Assembly (NCBI GenBank): GCA_029204225.1
Contig: CM055096.1
Coordinates: forward strand, 63,145,240 to 63,209,239
Source: Diphasiastrum complanatum
Lineage: Eukaryota > Streptophyta > Lycopodiopsida > Lycopodiales > Lycopodiaceae
DNA: 64,000 bases
Direction: 5' to 3'
Shown here: positions 49,001 to 60,204 of the stretch, in pieces
Position numbering within the stretch: the first letter of the stretch is position 1
Layout: every line of letters starts with the position of its first letter
Notes under the pieces: model-generated
What the model saw: the letters and a program-made list of their open reading frames with translations, nothing else
What the model was told of the DNA's origin: nothing
Database searches by the model: none
Program-made: the position numbers and the translations under genes

Positions 49001-51948
49001 GTGTTGGAACCTATATGGTTCATATTCACAGGTGGTGAGCTCAGATAGCCTAGAGGAAGTCACTTAGAGCCATATACCTCGGTATGATCAGGGAGACAGT
49101 AGTCTCGAGATCCCGTGAGCGGCGACTCATGGATGAGCTTGCGTTGGCATGGTGTCGGGTGGCACATAGCCAAGGAGAGTTAGCAACACTGCTAGGAGCA
49201 GGTGATGCTTTGGCGATCAGCTTGGATAGCAGGATGGTGACCTAGGAATGGGTTAGGCCTACTTGGAGTAGGTGGCATCGAGTGTACCTGGGATGGTACA
49301 TATCCTGAGGGCATGGAGTGCATTACATCAAGTTGAGATAGAGGCCAATTGAACGTAGTTGCAAGAGAGATGATCAATGTGGATCCAGCATGCCCATGGT
49401 TGTGAGCCGACAAGGATGGAGATGGTTGCTCAGGGAGTGACAGATGATACTTTGGCGAGTAATCAGGTGAGCTACATGGTTATATGCACTATAGTCTCCA
49501 GGTTGGCATCACATGTTGTGTCTATCCATCATTATTTGGTAAGCAGGATGCAGTTATTTGGTTAGATCCAGTTGGAGTCTAGTTGCACCACAGGTGGACA
49601 GATTCTTGGGGAGCTATAGCGGATAATGGATACTTGGTGATCAGATGGTACAGGGTACAGGGTTCTGGAGCTATCCTACCTGATATGTTATGGATCGTGG
49701 GTGAGTTGTTCATCACGATGGTGGATCTATTTTGCATTTGCTTTGGTTTGGTTGACATGATGGATACAGTGGGGAGATAGGCTCCTTGGTGGGAGTCCTA
49801 TCTACTGGTCAAATCAAAGTTGGCAACGTCAAGCATGGGAAGTTGAGCCTCACGAGTCAGTTGGTCGAGACTATGGTAGACTCTCTGTATGAGAATTGTG
49901 TTTACATGATACTTTGTGAGTCAAACCTGGTGGTTTGTTGGTGTGCTTGAGTGTGAGTCAAGTACAGGGTAGCAGGGATATGCATAACATCTTTTGGACA
50001 CTCAAGACATTGCTACAATTTGTATTTCTTTACTCTTATCACATTTGAGCTTAAGGGAGAGAGTTGAAATCAGGATCAGAATGATTCAGTTGTATAAGCT
50101 TTAAATGTGATATTGTAATTAGTGTACAGTTAATTAGATTTACTGTATTTGGTTGTGACCGGGACGTGACCCATCATTGACTTATCAGTCGAGCACTTGC
50201 CCCGTAGCCGGCTACTTGGGTTAGCCGAGTAGCCACACATAGGAAAAATTAGCCTGTACAAAGTTATATATAGTACTTGCTACACTCAGGTGCATGTCCT
50301 GTGTTTGTCAGTCTTTTAGCCCATGTTGGGCATATTAGTTAGACAGGTGTCTATATTTCAGTGTGTTGACACTTGTCAAGCTTGTCCATGTTGGGGCTTT
50401 TACTATATGTACAGTTTTCTCTTTGTAATCTAGTAACTTATGTTGTGCCATCTTTGAGAGCTTGTGAGGAATGGCTATGGTGATTGTGTGATGTGATCTG
50501 CATACTGCACTAGATTCTATCAGAATTTTAACTTAATACCCATCCAAGATTGATGTCCACTGCATAAACTTTTTGAAATTTATTGATCTGTGGATGTGGA
50601 AAGAAATTCGAGGTCCTATTATCAATCTAAACAGGGGTCCTGTGACCAATCTAAAGTAGATTGATCCTCAAAAGGATAAGATATTTCAAGGACATGATCC
50701 AAGGTTGGGTTGGTGAAACATGCTTGAGTCGATTCAAGTTAAGAACTAAGTTAGTTTTAAACCAGAACCTGCAGTACTAAGAAGAAAATTCAGCATAAAT
50801 GTCCAGAACCACTAGCTATGAAAAATTTCAAATATCATTGGTATGTGAAAATATCTGAAATTCCATGGAAAGGAGTTCAATTCCAGCGAGCTACAGCCAG
50901 GGTGAGTTTATGTTGAATAGACATACTAGTGTAGGATAAATGTAAGAAGAAGAAATGTCATTTCTGTTTCATTTTTTACACAAAACACAACCAAAAGCTG
51001 TACACAAACGATGCCAAGATGAACCTGATTAGCTGCACCATCCCCATAAATGGCCACTGCTACACTTTTCTTATTCAAGTATTTGTGTGCAAATGACAGT
51101 CCTGCTCCAAGAGGCGCAGAAGTGCCAACAATGCCCCAGCCACCATAAAATCTCTTCTTCACATTGTACAAATGCATGGAACCCCCTTTACCCCCACTAC
51201 ATCCTGTCCTCTTGCCCATCAGCTCTGAAAAGCATTCCTGTACAAAATTTCTAAACTCTGGCATCAAAAGGCAAAAGATTTGCAGGAGCAAACCAAGTAA
51301 AAAAAGTAAAATGCTAAGGGGCAAGCAAGCATACTCTGTGTTAAAGATGACTTACGAAGAGTGTGCCCCCCCTTGCCAGATATAACCCATGATCCCTGTA
51401 TGCTGTAATTATGGAGTCATCATCTGTCAGGGCTTCTACCAAACCAACTGCAACTGCCTCCTGCCCATCATATAGATGGCAGAATCCTCTGATTTGTTGT
51501 GACTTGAATAGCTGGAAGCGCAGTCCAAGAGTAGATCACTCAGATCAAAACAGCAAGCTGTACCAAAGAAACAAGCAAGCCTTTTTTCTGAAAAATGAGC
51601 ACTTACAATATCTGCTGTTATTTCCATACGACGAATGAGAGCCATGTCTCGATAATATTTCATCAACTCATCTTGGGTTGTCTGAGTATGCTGTGGTGGT
51701 CCTTCACTCAGCTTGTGCAGCTGATAAGGGACAGGAATTTCCACTGGAATGCTGCTTTTTCGCTCCTGAGCCTCAGACCTGTATGCGTTTGCTCCAAAAG
51801 AGCGCAAAATGTAGCCATGCCTTTCTCCAGGCACTGATCTTTGTAGAGTATATTCCCTACTAATTGATAAGAAAAGGTCCCCCCTCTCTGCAAGGCCCCT
51901 CTGGTTCAGCCTTTGGAGCGCTCCTACAATTGACCTTGGCCAACCCAT
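37093..51948 (-). CDS. PDHA: Pyruvate dehydrogenase E1 component subunit alpha, mitochondrial
   Basis: Eight minus-strand exons join in frame to 418 codons: 51607-51948, 51356-51511, 51025-51237, 38110-38184, 37835-37915, 37604-37675, 37367-37513 and 37093-37263, all with GT-AG introns. The alpha2-beta2 E1 uses thiamine diphosphate to decarboxylate pyruvate and acetylate E2 lipoate in the mitochondrial matrix. Seen: [26 protein letters not shown], the thiamine-binding motif GDGAANQ...ENN across the giant intron, and the phosphorylation loop [17 protein letters not shown] with its regulatory serines. The first 35 residues are Arg-rich like a mitochondrial presequence. The frame stays open upstream of the Met to a possible acceptor at about 51974, so a further 5' exon is possible. 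The plastid isoform lacks the [11 protein letters not shown] loop, so this is the mitochondrial type. No inactivating change is visible. Confidence 0.93.
38840..39665 (+). pseudogene. Chromovirus 3' coding remnant in intron
   Basis: 38840-39130 resembles 4760-5040 and 39180-39650 resembles 6105-6545. 39490-39650 decodes, with stops, to the chromodomain-like [17 protein letters not shown] and NFPSFKF. Antisense to the PDH gene. Heavily decayed. Confidence 0.75.
39665..40140 (+). mobile_element. Chromovirus polypurine tract and 3' LTR in intron
   Basis: AATAAGGGGGAAAGAA precedes TGTCATGCCC (39681). The LTR carries GGGGGCTAGATCC and GGTTGGTTGGG near 40055-40095, shared with LTRs at 5586 and 26995. 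Its right end meets the hAT fragment. Confidence 0.75.
40145..41095 (-). pseudogene. hAT-family transposase fragment (DUF659 region)
   Basis: Minus-strand reading in shifting frames. SIMSDGWTDVRRRP lies near 40900, then [30 protein letters not shown] and [10 protein letters not shown] in 40352-40795, then [15 protein letters not shown] and [14 protein letters not shown] in 40182-40330. This is the central catalytic part of plant hAT transposases (the DUF659 domain, with the D in SDGW and TDNA). The N-terminal BED zinc finger and C-terminal dimerisation domain are not seen. At least two frameshifts. Same strand as the PDH gene. Confidence 0.82.
41095..41998 (+). pseudogene. Ty3/gypsy reverse transcriptase fragment
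   Basis: Starts near [10 protein letters not shown], then [40 protein letters not shown] and [10 protein letters not shown] (41182-41487). After a frameshift come the active site [13 protein letters not shown] (41540-41585), [12 protein letters not shown] and the RNase H linker SPPVTWTEE (41800-41990). It ends abruptly near 41998. Two stops and frameshifts; chromovirus-like by the YLDD motif. Confidence 0.88.
42250..43290 (-). pseudogene. Ty1/copia integrase fragment in intron
   Basis: Minus-strand 42882-43277 is a readable integrase core: [26 protein letters not shown] (catalytic Asp) and [14 protein letters not shown] (the E of the usual NGVAERKNRT has become K). Downstream to about 42250 the linker toward reverse transcriptase is visible only in broken pieces. 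It is a remnant. Confidence 0.85.
43822..44176. mobile_element. hAT-like MITE, 355 bp
   Basis: Terminal inverted repeats CATAGTTGC (43822-43830) and GCAACTATG (44168-44176). Flanks ACAGATAC (43814-43821) and ACAAATAC (44177-44184) look like an 8-bp target duplication with one mismatch. Internally it is rich in palindromes: TTGCCCAAAAACG near the left end and a long AGAAACGCG...CGCGTTTCT hairpin near the right end (about 44118-44155). No coding capacity. Eight-base duplication points to hAT mobilisation. Confidence 0.65.
44185..46065. other. Unassigned intronic sequence
   Basis: Nothing recognisable on either strand within PDH intron 3; probably old transposon debris. Confidence 0.4.
46069..46538 (+). 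repeat. 5' LTR of non-autonomous element
   Basis: Starts TGAAAATCAGG, ends TTTCAACT directly before the primer site. A third copy is at 24691-25158. Confidence 0.8.
50065..50533 (+). repeat. 3' LTR of non-autonomous element
   Basis: Starts TGAAATCAGG, ends TTTTAACT; a few substitutions from the 5' LTR by eye. Confidence 0.8.
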
Positions 51949-52457
51949 CTTGTATGGCCAAAGTTTCTCAACCTACAAAGGCACAAACGACAGTGAGAAT
52001 CAACACTGTGACGTATTTCGATGCATGACATGAATCTTTCTCAATTTCAACACAAGTCAGCCACACTGAGAATAATGGAATTGCTTTTGAATTTTACAAC
52101 TGATCAAACCTGCTTTTATATGAGATAGAACATGCTATCTCCATGAAATCTGAAGTAAATTCAATGTGTTTATCAGTAGTTGCAATTATCCTTGTTCCAT
52201 AGTGACAACTCACTTCAAATTGAGTTCCATTTTTTTTTATAATTTGGTTCATCCTACTGTGACAAAATTCCCCAAAAAATAACTGGTGAAAACTCAAAAT
52301 TTTCCAAAAAAGGGAGCATTTGACATATCAAATCTACCTGTTTCACAAATTTTCAAATCTCCATAACTACTGGGTATTTTGGTACTATATCATAGCTGAT
52401 GAAGTCCATTTTGAAACGATTGGGGAAAATGTGGGGATTTTGGAAAATGGAATTGCT

Positions 52458-52533
52458 ACCTTTCCACCAGGCAAAATGGCACTGCAGCTAGGCAAAGCCA
52501 TAATTAAACTGCCATTTTACCTGGTGGAAAGGT
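52458..52533. repeat. 24-bp hairpin (one mismatch)
   Basis: Arms 52458-52481 and 52510-52533, loop 28 bases. The size would fit a small-RNA precursor or the core of a foldback MITE; nothing else supports either. Confidence 0.7.
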
Positions 52534-53687
52534 CACTAGAAATTCCTTTTTCAGGTGTAAAGGATCGTAAGGCTTATCTCTTTTAAAAACTGATATTCTT
52601 TTTTTTTTCCATCTTGTATGTCCTCACTTGTGCTGTGGATTGGAGTAGAACTCCTCACTTCAGGGAGAAAATAGGAAATCCTAACCACGTCATCGCTTAT
52701 TGGACCTGATATTCTTTTTTGGGCCATATAATTTTGACTTTTAATGGTATGTAGTTTGCTTCTATGTTTTTTTATGGACTTCTACATTCATATTATGCAA
52801 GTCATGTCACTGTCTTCACTTGTAATTGCCCTTGATTGCTATATGAGCTTTTGGATAAAACTTGGAAAAACTAGTAGAAGGTGGAATGGGACGATTCTGC
52901 CCAACAACTGCCATCTCGTATCATTTCCTGAGGCCTGCCATTTTTTGCAGATTCAATGCTCTTGCGAGAATGTAAAGCAAAAGGACGGGTAAAACCTTTA
53001 CTGAGAAATTTAAAATCCACTGTCCACGTTAAAATACCCGGTTCCCAAAAGAAAGAGGGCAAGTTCGATGAACCTTACTCTATTCCAAGAACAGTTCTTG
53101 ACTAGTAAGAGTGAGCTACCCATGGTGCATACCTCATCAACAACACATAGTACAGAAAGATCCAGCTATATCAAAATCAATGGGGCATAATTTATCAGTT
53201 CTATCGTCGCTTTGAACACTATCGTGACCGATTTCTCAAGTGGGTGGTCCTTATCCGTAAGTTTACAGCTGACGTAAGGAATATGAGAAGTAAAGAATTG
53301 ATGACAGCACCTATTAATCGGAAATAGAGAATGTATCCAAATGCGCAGAGCAAAATCGCTCAGTTACATGATTGCCTGGTGAAGCTGGATAGAGTATCCC
53401 TGCAGCAGCTACAAGATTTCTGGCCAAAATCAAGGATTTGCCTCAAATTTCAGCAATGCCACCACAACTGCAGCTGCTTCTGCACCACAAGCAGTTATTG
53501 CTTACAAACAAGCCAAGTTAAGCCAAGCCAATTTCTGACATGCGCATCATTCTCTTTGTGTGATAGATGTGCGTCTGTGCAGAGCCAGAATTGACGCATC
53601 ACCCATCGCAAGCCCCCCAGCTGTGAGATCTGTGTGAGAGTGTGAGATGTGTGTGTGTGAGAGAGAGTGTGAGATGTGTGTGTGAGA

Positions 53688-53808
53688 GAGAGAGACAAGT
53701 GGCAGCCTTCAAAGACGAATGGTGTTCAAAGACGAATGGTGTGAGAGAGAGAGAGAGAGACAAGTGGCATGTATGCATGCTTACCATAGGCTGCCACTTG
53801 TCTCTCTC
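53688..53808. repeat. Perfect 21-bp inverted repeat in GA/GT-rich DNA
   Basis: Arms 53688-53708 and 53788-53808 are perfect reverse complements (core GACAAGTGGCAGCC). Between them GACGAATGGTGT occurs twice and GAGACAAGTGGCA once more, so the left arm is partly duplicated. Confidence 0.8.
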
Positions 53809-56467
53809 ACTCTATTTCACACACGCGTGGGCCACATGGGAATGTGGGGGCAGGTCACATGCCGAAGGTAGCACACCTATGTGTCATCATCTAATTGGCA
53901 GGAGGGAGGTAATAGGAAATTTTTAATAGGAAATTATTTAAGAATATTTTTTCGTGGCTCTTCAATGTGACCTCTCTCTCTCTCTTGCTGGCCACATGCT
54001 ATGTAACAACTTGGGGATGTGGATGGAGCTGCGCACCAAGTTCGAGATGCTGCAGGGAAAAGATGTGTAAACATGCATCTTTTGGCCACTTCCATTGGAG
54101 CTGAGCTCTAACCTCGATTATATATCAATTTGGCCATGATTAACATGCAAGAATGTGTTGGTGGTGGGCCACGCCCATGCTAGTTGGCAGTTTTCCGATA
54201 GACGCTGCATCTTTTCAAACAATGTATGCAGATGTTTTAGATGCATGTGGGCAAAAGCACATCTGCAGCATGTAGGAGGGGCGCAACATATTGTTGCACC
54301 CCCCACTCCGATGGCTGGCTTGTGGCTCTCTCTGTGCAACCCTGCCTTCTCTTAGTTGGGCCACATGACGGAGGCTGCCATCAGTGGTTGCCTCTCGTGG
54401 CAACCTTCCGAGCTCTATCATAGGTAATGGAGGAGAGAGTTTGTATGAGGGAGGATTCACGGATGGAGGATAAGAGCTCACTAGTCTCCCTTGATGGCGA
54501 ATAAAAGAGCGAGAGCATTCAATTATGTCTTCCAAGTTTGTAAGAGATGAGATGATGGAAGAAAGAGGAGGGCAAAGAGTCTTATTTCAAATCAAAGAAT
54601 CCATAATAAAAACCGAATGTCATTTGGAAGGCTTGACCTGGAAGAGATTGAAGCGGAGAGCAACAGGAAGGTGGAAGAGTTGAAACATTTAAAAGTAAAA
54701 AAATGGTAATAATCGTTTACCAAAACTTGGATAAATTTGAGTCATAAGATCATGATTCAAAATGAATTCATGAGGAAGAGGTATTTCTTTAGCATATACT
54801 CAAGCATTCTGAAGTTGGTTAATGGTGTTTGGTGTCCTGCCTATGATAGGGGACCTAATCCGAGACGGATCAGTAAATAACAAATACTAAATCAGTCATA
54901 CTTACCCATTAAAATCAATGTTTCACATGATTCAACTACCATGCGAGTTACCGTTATTGTTTCCTTGCGAGTTCTGTCTGGAATGAGGATTTCATTGCAG
55001 GAAATTGAACGTCCAGACATGCATCTTAGTTGGTTAAATGTATTTGATGTGTTATGAATCCAGTAATTGTTTTAGGCTGGCTGAGAATATTCTACGAATC
55101 ACCTCTCTTGGTGCAGATTCGTGTACGTTCCAAAGTACATACTTTTGAATAATATCCATCTCCTATTTTCAGTTTAGGAAAAGATTTCAATAAAACAATA
55201 ATTAGAAAATTAGATTAACAATTTTAATTTATAACTTTTCTTTTTCCATGTAATTTACAAAGTAGAGTTATAAATCATTTTTAAAATACATTGCTTTTCT
55301 ATATTTGTAAGAACATAAAAAAAGAATTATACTAAATCATAAAAAATTCTAACTGAATGTAAAAAGAACGAGCTTTGTTGACTATTTGAGATATTTCAAG
55401 GCAATTTAATTTCATTTTTCATATTCCATTGTTGTTTGGGAGAAAGGCAAATCTCCTATTTTGTGAATTTGAGAGAAAAATCGCCATCTCTTTTTTTGTC
55501 ATCGTATAGTTGATAAAAAAGTTGGCTCTCAACAACCAACATTTCTTAACAAACACTGACATTGTGGAAAGATCTCAAATATTCTACCAAGCTTGCTCAG
55601 TGTTTATGAAAAGAATTACTTCCTATTTTGATTTTAGATTTAGTACAATATATAATCATTTAATGAAAAAAACAAAGCAATTACAACTATTTCAAGAAAT
55701 TTTATCTTTCTATTATTTGAACCATCGTATTAGCCAAAAACGGTTTGTTTATTTTAGGATCAATCCTTGCCAATTCGAATAGTTACCATTGTTGGATTAT
55801 TCTCCTTCTTACTAATCGACTAATCGGTATTAATCTTCATCCATTGTTTATCCAATTCTGCGGATTTTCCCGTGTCTTTACACAATCTGCAGATTTACAA
55901 GTGTTTTTACACAGTCTGCAGAAATACACGGAGTTTGACAATAGTGTCGCATTTTCTCTCTCTACATCCAGACTTTGTCACCTGTCAGGAATCTCGTGTA
56001 AAAATGTAGTGTCGTCTTTTTCGCATTTTTCGCCTGTCAGGATTTACGAGTAAATATGCAGAGTCGCATTTTTCGCATTTTTTCAAAGTGCCTCAAATGT
56101 TAAAGAAATGACTCCGGCAAATTGTGGAGCTACCCTAATATGAAGGAAATGAGATTTTAAGGCATTGTCGGGTTTTTCGTAAAAAATCAACACTGTCGCC
56201 TTTTTGGGACACCGTCGCTTGTGGCAGTTTTAGTTCATTTCTGCAAAGTGACAATTTTAGTTCATTTATGCAGACAGACTGTTTATGGCCAATTTTCACT
56301 GCTTATCAGCAATCAATGAGAAGGAACTGGATGAATGCCAGCGGACACCAGCCAAACTGGCAATTGCATTTGACGACCTAATTACTTAGTATAATCAGTT
56401 GTTCATACATCTCTGTTTTTTTAAGTTCTAATAATCAAGTTCTAATTCTGAAACAACGCTTCAACAT

Positions 56468-57027
56468 TGTGAATGTGAAGGGGCTGAATGTTATTACACG
56501 ACACTTCCTGCGCTCTTATCAAGCAGATCATTCATAATCAGAAAGTATTGTTGTCAGCTCTCTATCAAGCTTTCAAGCTTGAACTCTCTTGAGCATTCTA
56601 GTTCAGTCTTTTAGAGATTTATTTTAGAGTTGCTATTGCGCTACTGCTTATCAGCAGAGCTGCTTATTATCAAACTTATTCTCAGTTACTCAGAGATAGC
56701 TTAGAGTGTGCGGTTTCTATCCGCTATTTTTTTGCGCTCATTAGCATCTGATTTTATTTTTCTGAATCAATACTATCTTCTTATTGTGTTTAGTATATGT
56801 CAGAATGCATGCATCTCTGTATTGTTTTTGTAACTGATAGAAATTGTCTGAGAATTCAATACTTTATGTTTGGCTACGTAATCACTTAGTATCTAGTCGT
56901 TTCAAAGTTAGTTGCTAAAGATTGAACGTGATTTTCATCACTACTGCTTTGTTCAATTTTTGATAGGCGTAGTCATGCATTTGAAGTAGGAAGTTTCTGC
57001 ATTACATTATCTATCCTATTTCTGACA
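56468..57027 (+). mobile_element. Probable 5' LTR of copia element
   Basis: The right end is fixed by ...TCTGACA followed by the primer site. The left end is approximate (a TG near 56468). It is pyrimidine-rich with many CTTATCA/TCAAGC motifs. No 3' LTR within the window. Confidence 0.55.
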
Positions 57028-57039
57028 TGGTATCAGAGC
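57028..57039 (+). other. Primer-binding site
   Basis: TGGTATCAGAGC, the exact plant copia initiator-tRNA-Met site. Confidence 0.92.
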
Positions 57040-57296
57040 TTCTATCATAGTATCAATGCTAGATCACTATTTCCTTTATCTGAACCGCCACAGTATCAGA
57101 TCTGTGATCTCTATCAAGGCATAATACTATTTCGATATCAGAGTGAAAGCTCTAATACTTGATATCTTTTGCGATATCAAATTGATATCAAACTCTTCAG
57201 CTCATTTCAACCTTTCAGTATCAAAGAATTGATTTCCTGTTGTTGGCATTACTACATCTTAGCGTCATCGATACAATTGACAGACTAAGTTCCAGA

Positions 57297-60115
57297 TGGA
57301 TTCTCAAAGTAAAGATGGTCTTATTGCAGACAAGTTGAATGGATCCAATTATCATTTGTGAAAATTTAAGATGAAGACCTTGCTAATCGCCAACGGGTTA
57401 TGGGATGTTGTTACAGATACAGAAGTAAAACCTGAAGATGACACAGAAGACTCAAAGTGAAAATCGAAGGATGGTAAAGCTTTCACGCTTATGATCCTCA
57501 ATATATTAGATACACAGATTGGACACATAGCTGAAGCTAAAATGTCAAAAGACGTTTGGGACACCCTGAACTCACTATATGACATGAGGGACGTAACTAC
57601 TAAGTTACATCTACGAAAAAAAATTCTTCACATTCAAGATGTCTAATGGTGATTCTCTTCAAAGTCACATTAACCAGTTTAAGAATCTCTTGCAAGAGAT
57701 GGCCATTGTTGGATCAGTCATAGACGATCAAGATGCAATTATGGCATTGCTATCAAGCTTGCCCTCTACATATGAGAACTGGGTGATGATCATATCGACA
57801 CACTCAGATTTAACATTTACTAGAGTTATCGCTATGCTATTGCAAGAAGACAATAGAAGAAGTCAAGACACTTTAGGGACGAAAATCTCGCGTAGTATAG
57901 CCCTCCCACCTGTCAACAAGGGTTAGATCACTGGATAGGTACCTAACTATGCATAGATGCTATTTTTAGTTAGTTTCCTACTTTCTCCCTTGACTCTACT
58001 CACCACTAACACTATTGTCCCTTAACTCTACTCCTCTACACTAACATTCATCGTGATTGTAGGTGAAAGGAAGGGGATGATTAGAAAAGATGGAGGGAAA
58101 AGAAGATAGAAGAGAGAGATATAGGAAGGGTGGAGGTTAGCTCAAATGCACATTATACTTGCTAAAGGAGAAACATAAACTATTGAAACCAAAAAGCATG
58201 AACTTGAAAGCAATTGAAAACAACAAGAGCAATAGCAAGCATTGAATTGCAAATGAGGATCCTTCTCTTCCAAAATTGGTAGAGTTTCCTCCTTCTCATT
58301 AAGCATGAAAATAATGTACAAATGGTGCCTTTTTATAAAATGGGGAAGGCCCTTGCCCCTCAATCTATTGGCTAATATTCACAATGATCTTATCCATTCA
58401 TCTCGGACCCAACTTGATCCAAGGGTCCACAAAAAGTACATTGGTAATCACAAGATTCATGTGAGTCCCAATTTGGACCCAACTCTAAAAAGTACTATCT
58501 AAGTTTAAAAATGACTTTGGGCCTCTAGTTTTATTTTAATTCCAAGGCCCAAGTCAAGTTTATTTTATTTACAACTTTACTCGCGTGCTCATTGGGCCAT
58601 GGGCTTACGCACGCAGGATGCCATGCCCTCGCAACACATTTTATTGAATGATTTTATTTATTTACACTTTGTTGGGAATACCCCCAACAGACACTTTGTC
58701 TACTTCCTCCTCTCAGGCTCTATATGTCAACAAAGGCTCTAAGCAACAGAAGTAGAAAAGCTCCAAGAAGGCTGCAACGAATCAGAAGCCGACTCAAAGT
58801 CAAGAACAATCATCAAATCCACAGTCGAAGAAGAAGACGTTTTGCAAGTATTGCAAACGCAATAACCATGAGATCAAGGATTGTCGAATTCTCCAAGCGA
58901 AGAATGTAGCCAAGCAACCTGATCAACAAGCAAACATAGTTTCATCATCTCCCCAGGTCAAAGTGGACGAAGGCGCATTCATGGTCAAGGTTTCTTGACT
59001 CTGGAGCAACTCAACACATGACCAATCAACGTGAGATTTTCAACTCATACACGCCTTACAGCACGAAGAAATTTGTTCATCTTGGTGACAATAAATAGTA
59101 CTCACACTATTGAAGGTGAAGGTACTGTAAGATTGTGATTCCAGGATGATCAATTCAAACTACTATCAAAGGTCTTATATGTTTCTAAACTCTCTACAAA
59201 TCTATTATCAATAAGTAGAACTACAGATTTAGGTCATGAGGTAGAATTCGAATTTGATCAATGCAAAATTATTAATAGGAGTAATAAGATCCTTGCACTC
59301 GGCAAGAGGCAAGGTTACTTATATAGATTGGCACACTGTTCTTCTGAGTCTAATCAAGCTTTGAAAACCTCTGTTCTAGTCAATAAAGCATTACTATGGC
59401 ATCATCGCTTAGGACACTTGAATTATGCATATGTTTTGAACATGTCCAGACAATCCATGGTTATTGATCTCGACTATCCTTCTGGTAAGGTCGATCTCCC
59501 TGTTTGTCATAGCTGCATCTTTGGAATGCAGACTAGGATTCCTTTTATATCAAATCATGGGCATCCAGCAAAAGGTCTGTTAGATGTTGTTCATACAGAT
59601 ATATGTGGACCTATGCAAACTCCTTCCTTGCTAGATGCTCTAGAAGAATAGTTGTTAATTTCATTAAACAGAAATCAGAAGCTTTCATTAAATTTGGACA
59701 ATTCAAAGAGCATGATGAGAATCAAACTGGCAAATGAATCAAAGCACTAAGGTCAGATAACGAGGGAGAATACATCTCACCGAATTCAAGGAGTATTGCC
59801 TTAATAACAGCATTGAGCAATAATACATTACCTCCTATTCGCCTTAGTCATATGGTCTTGTTGAGAGAAAGAACAGAACCTTAGTTGAATCGACAAAGTG
59901 CATGTTATCACATGCGACGCTTTCGAAGTCCTTCTGAGCTAAAGTTGTTTCAACATCAACCTATATTCAGAACAGATGTCCTATTAAAGATCTCTCAGAC
60001 AAAACACCATTCGAAGTTTGGACAGGTACCAAACCTTCTTTATCAAACCTACAAGTCTTTGGATGTACTGCTTTTTCCAAGAGATGATGATCCGACATTA
60101 CGAAGTAAGAACAAA
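57297..60115 (+). pseudogene. Ty1/copia gag-protease-integrase remnant
   Basis: Gag begins at the ATG at 57297 (MDSQSKDGLIADKLNGSNYH) and runs, with a frameshift near 57630, to about 57890. It resumes after an insertion at 58690. The zinc knuckle FCKYCKRNNHEIKDC lies near 58840, protease DSGATQHMTN near 59000, and the pre-integrase finger LWHHRLGHLN with CHSCIFGMQ near 59395-59530. Integrase start VHTDICGP is near 59590, then a decayed core with LRSDNEGEYIS near 59750. It stops before reverse transcriptase at about 60115. Early stops include TGA where NYHLW is expected. Dead. Confidence 0.88.
57876..58688. mobile_element. 813-bp insertion in copia gag
   Basis: AGACACTTT occurs on both sides (57867-57875 and 58689-58697) and splits an otherwise continuous gag, so the 813 bases between are an insertion with an 8-9-bp target duplication. 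The left end is AGGGACGAAAATC. The right end is a self-complementary GTTGGGAATACCCCCAAC. There are no clear matching terminal inverted repeats and no coding domain, so the class is uncertain; the duplication length suggests a hAT- or MULE-type insertion. Confidence 0.65.
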
Positions 60116-60204
60116 TGGTAAGAACATTTATTGTGGATTTCGATTTTCAATTGTATGCTTTTCTTCAACTAATATGTTTTAGTAATGAAATTTCTATTTT
60201 ACAG

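Larger units (their letters stand above)
46069..50533 (+). mobile_element. Non-autonomous two-LTR retroelement (LARD-like)
   Basis: LTRs 46069-46538 and 50065-50533 are nearly alike and about 470 bp long. The primer site TGGTAACAGAGC (46539-46550) follows the 5' LTR directly, and a purine tract TTAAGGGAGAGAG (50051-50063) precedes the 3' LTR. The 3.5-kb internal region has only short open frames and no gag, protease, integrase or RT motif. Such elements depend on a partner's enzymes. LTR ends are TG...CT with inverted AGTTGAAA / TTTCAACT overlapping them, a non-canonical terminus. No target duplication found. Confidence 0.8.
38185..51024 (-). other. 12.8-kb intron 3 of PDH E1-alpha, filled with transposons
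   Basis: Donor AATCAG|GTTCAT at 51025/51024 and acceptor ACAG|GGGC at 38185/38184. The other introns of the gene are about 90-195 bases. Inside, from low to high coordinate, are a chromovirus 3' end, hAT fragment, gypsy RT, copia integrase, MITE and a complete two-LTR element. The remaining stretches (38185-38700, 43310-43820, 44185-46065, 50534-51020) show nothing recognisable. Confidence 0.9.
51975..56460. other. Gene-poor upstream flank of PDH E1-alpha
   Basis: No supported gene. The PDH promoter and any 5' untranslated exon should lie in the left part. Two hairpins (52458-52533, 53688-53808) and GT/GA-rich low-complexity sequence (53630-53765) are present. 54700-56100 is AT-rich and featureless. 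Confidence 0.45.

Noticed and set aside
47798-49780. Several 60-100-codon frames inside the two-LTR element
   Set aside because: No gag or pol motif, frames overlap each other on both strands, and the sister copy at 25.7-26.0 kb does not keep them open.
53495-53926. Frames over GT/GA repeats
   Set aside because: Low-complexity translation only.
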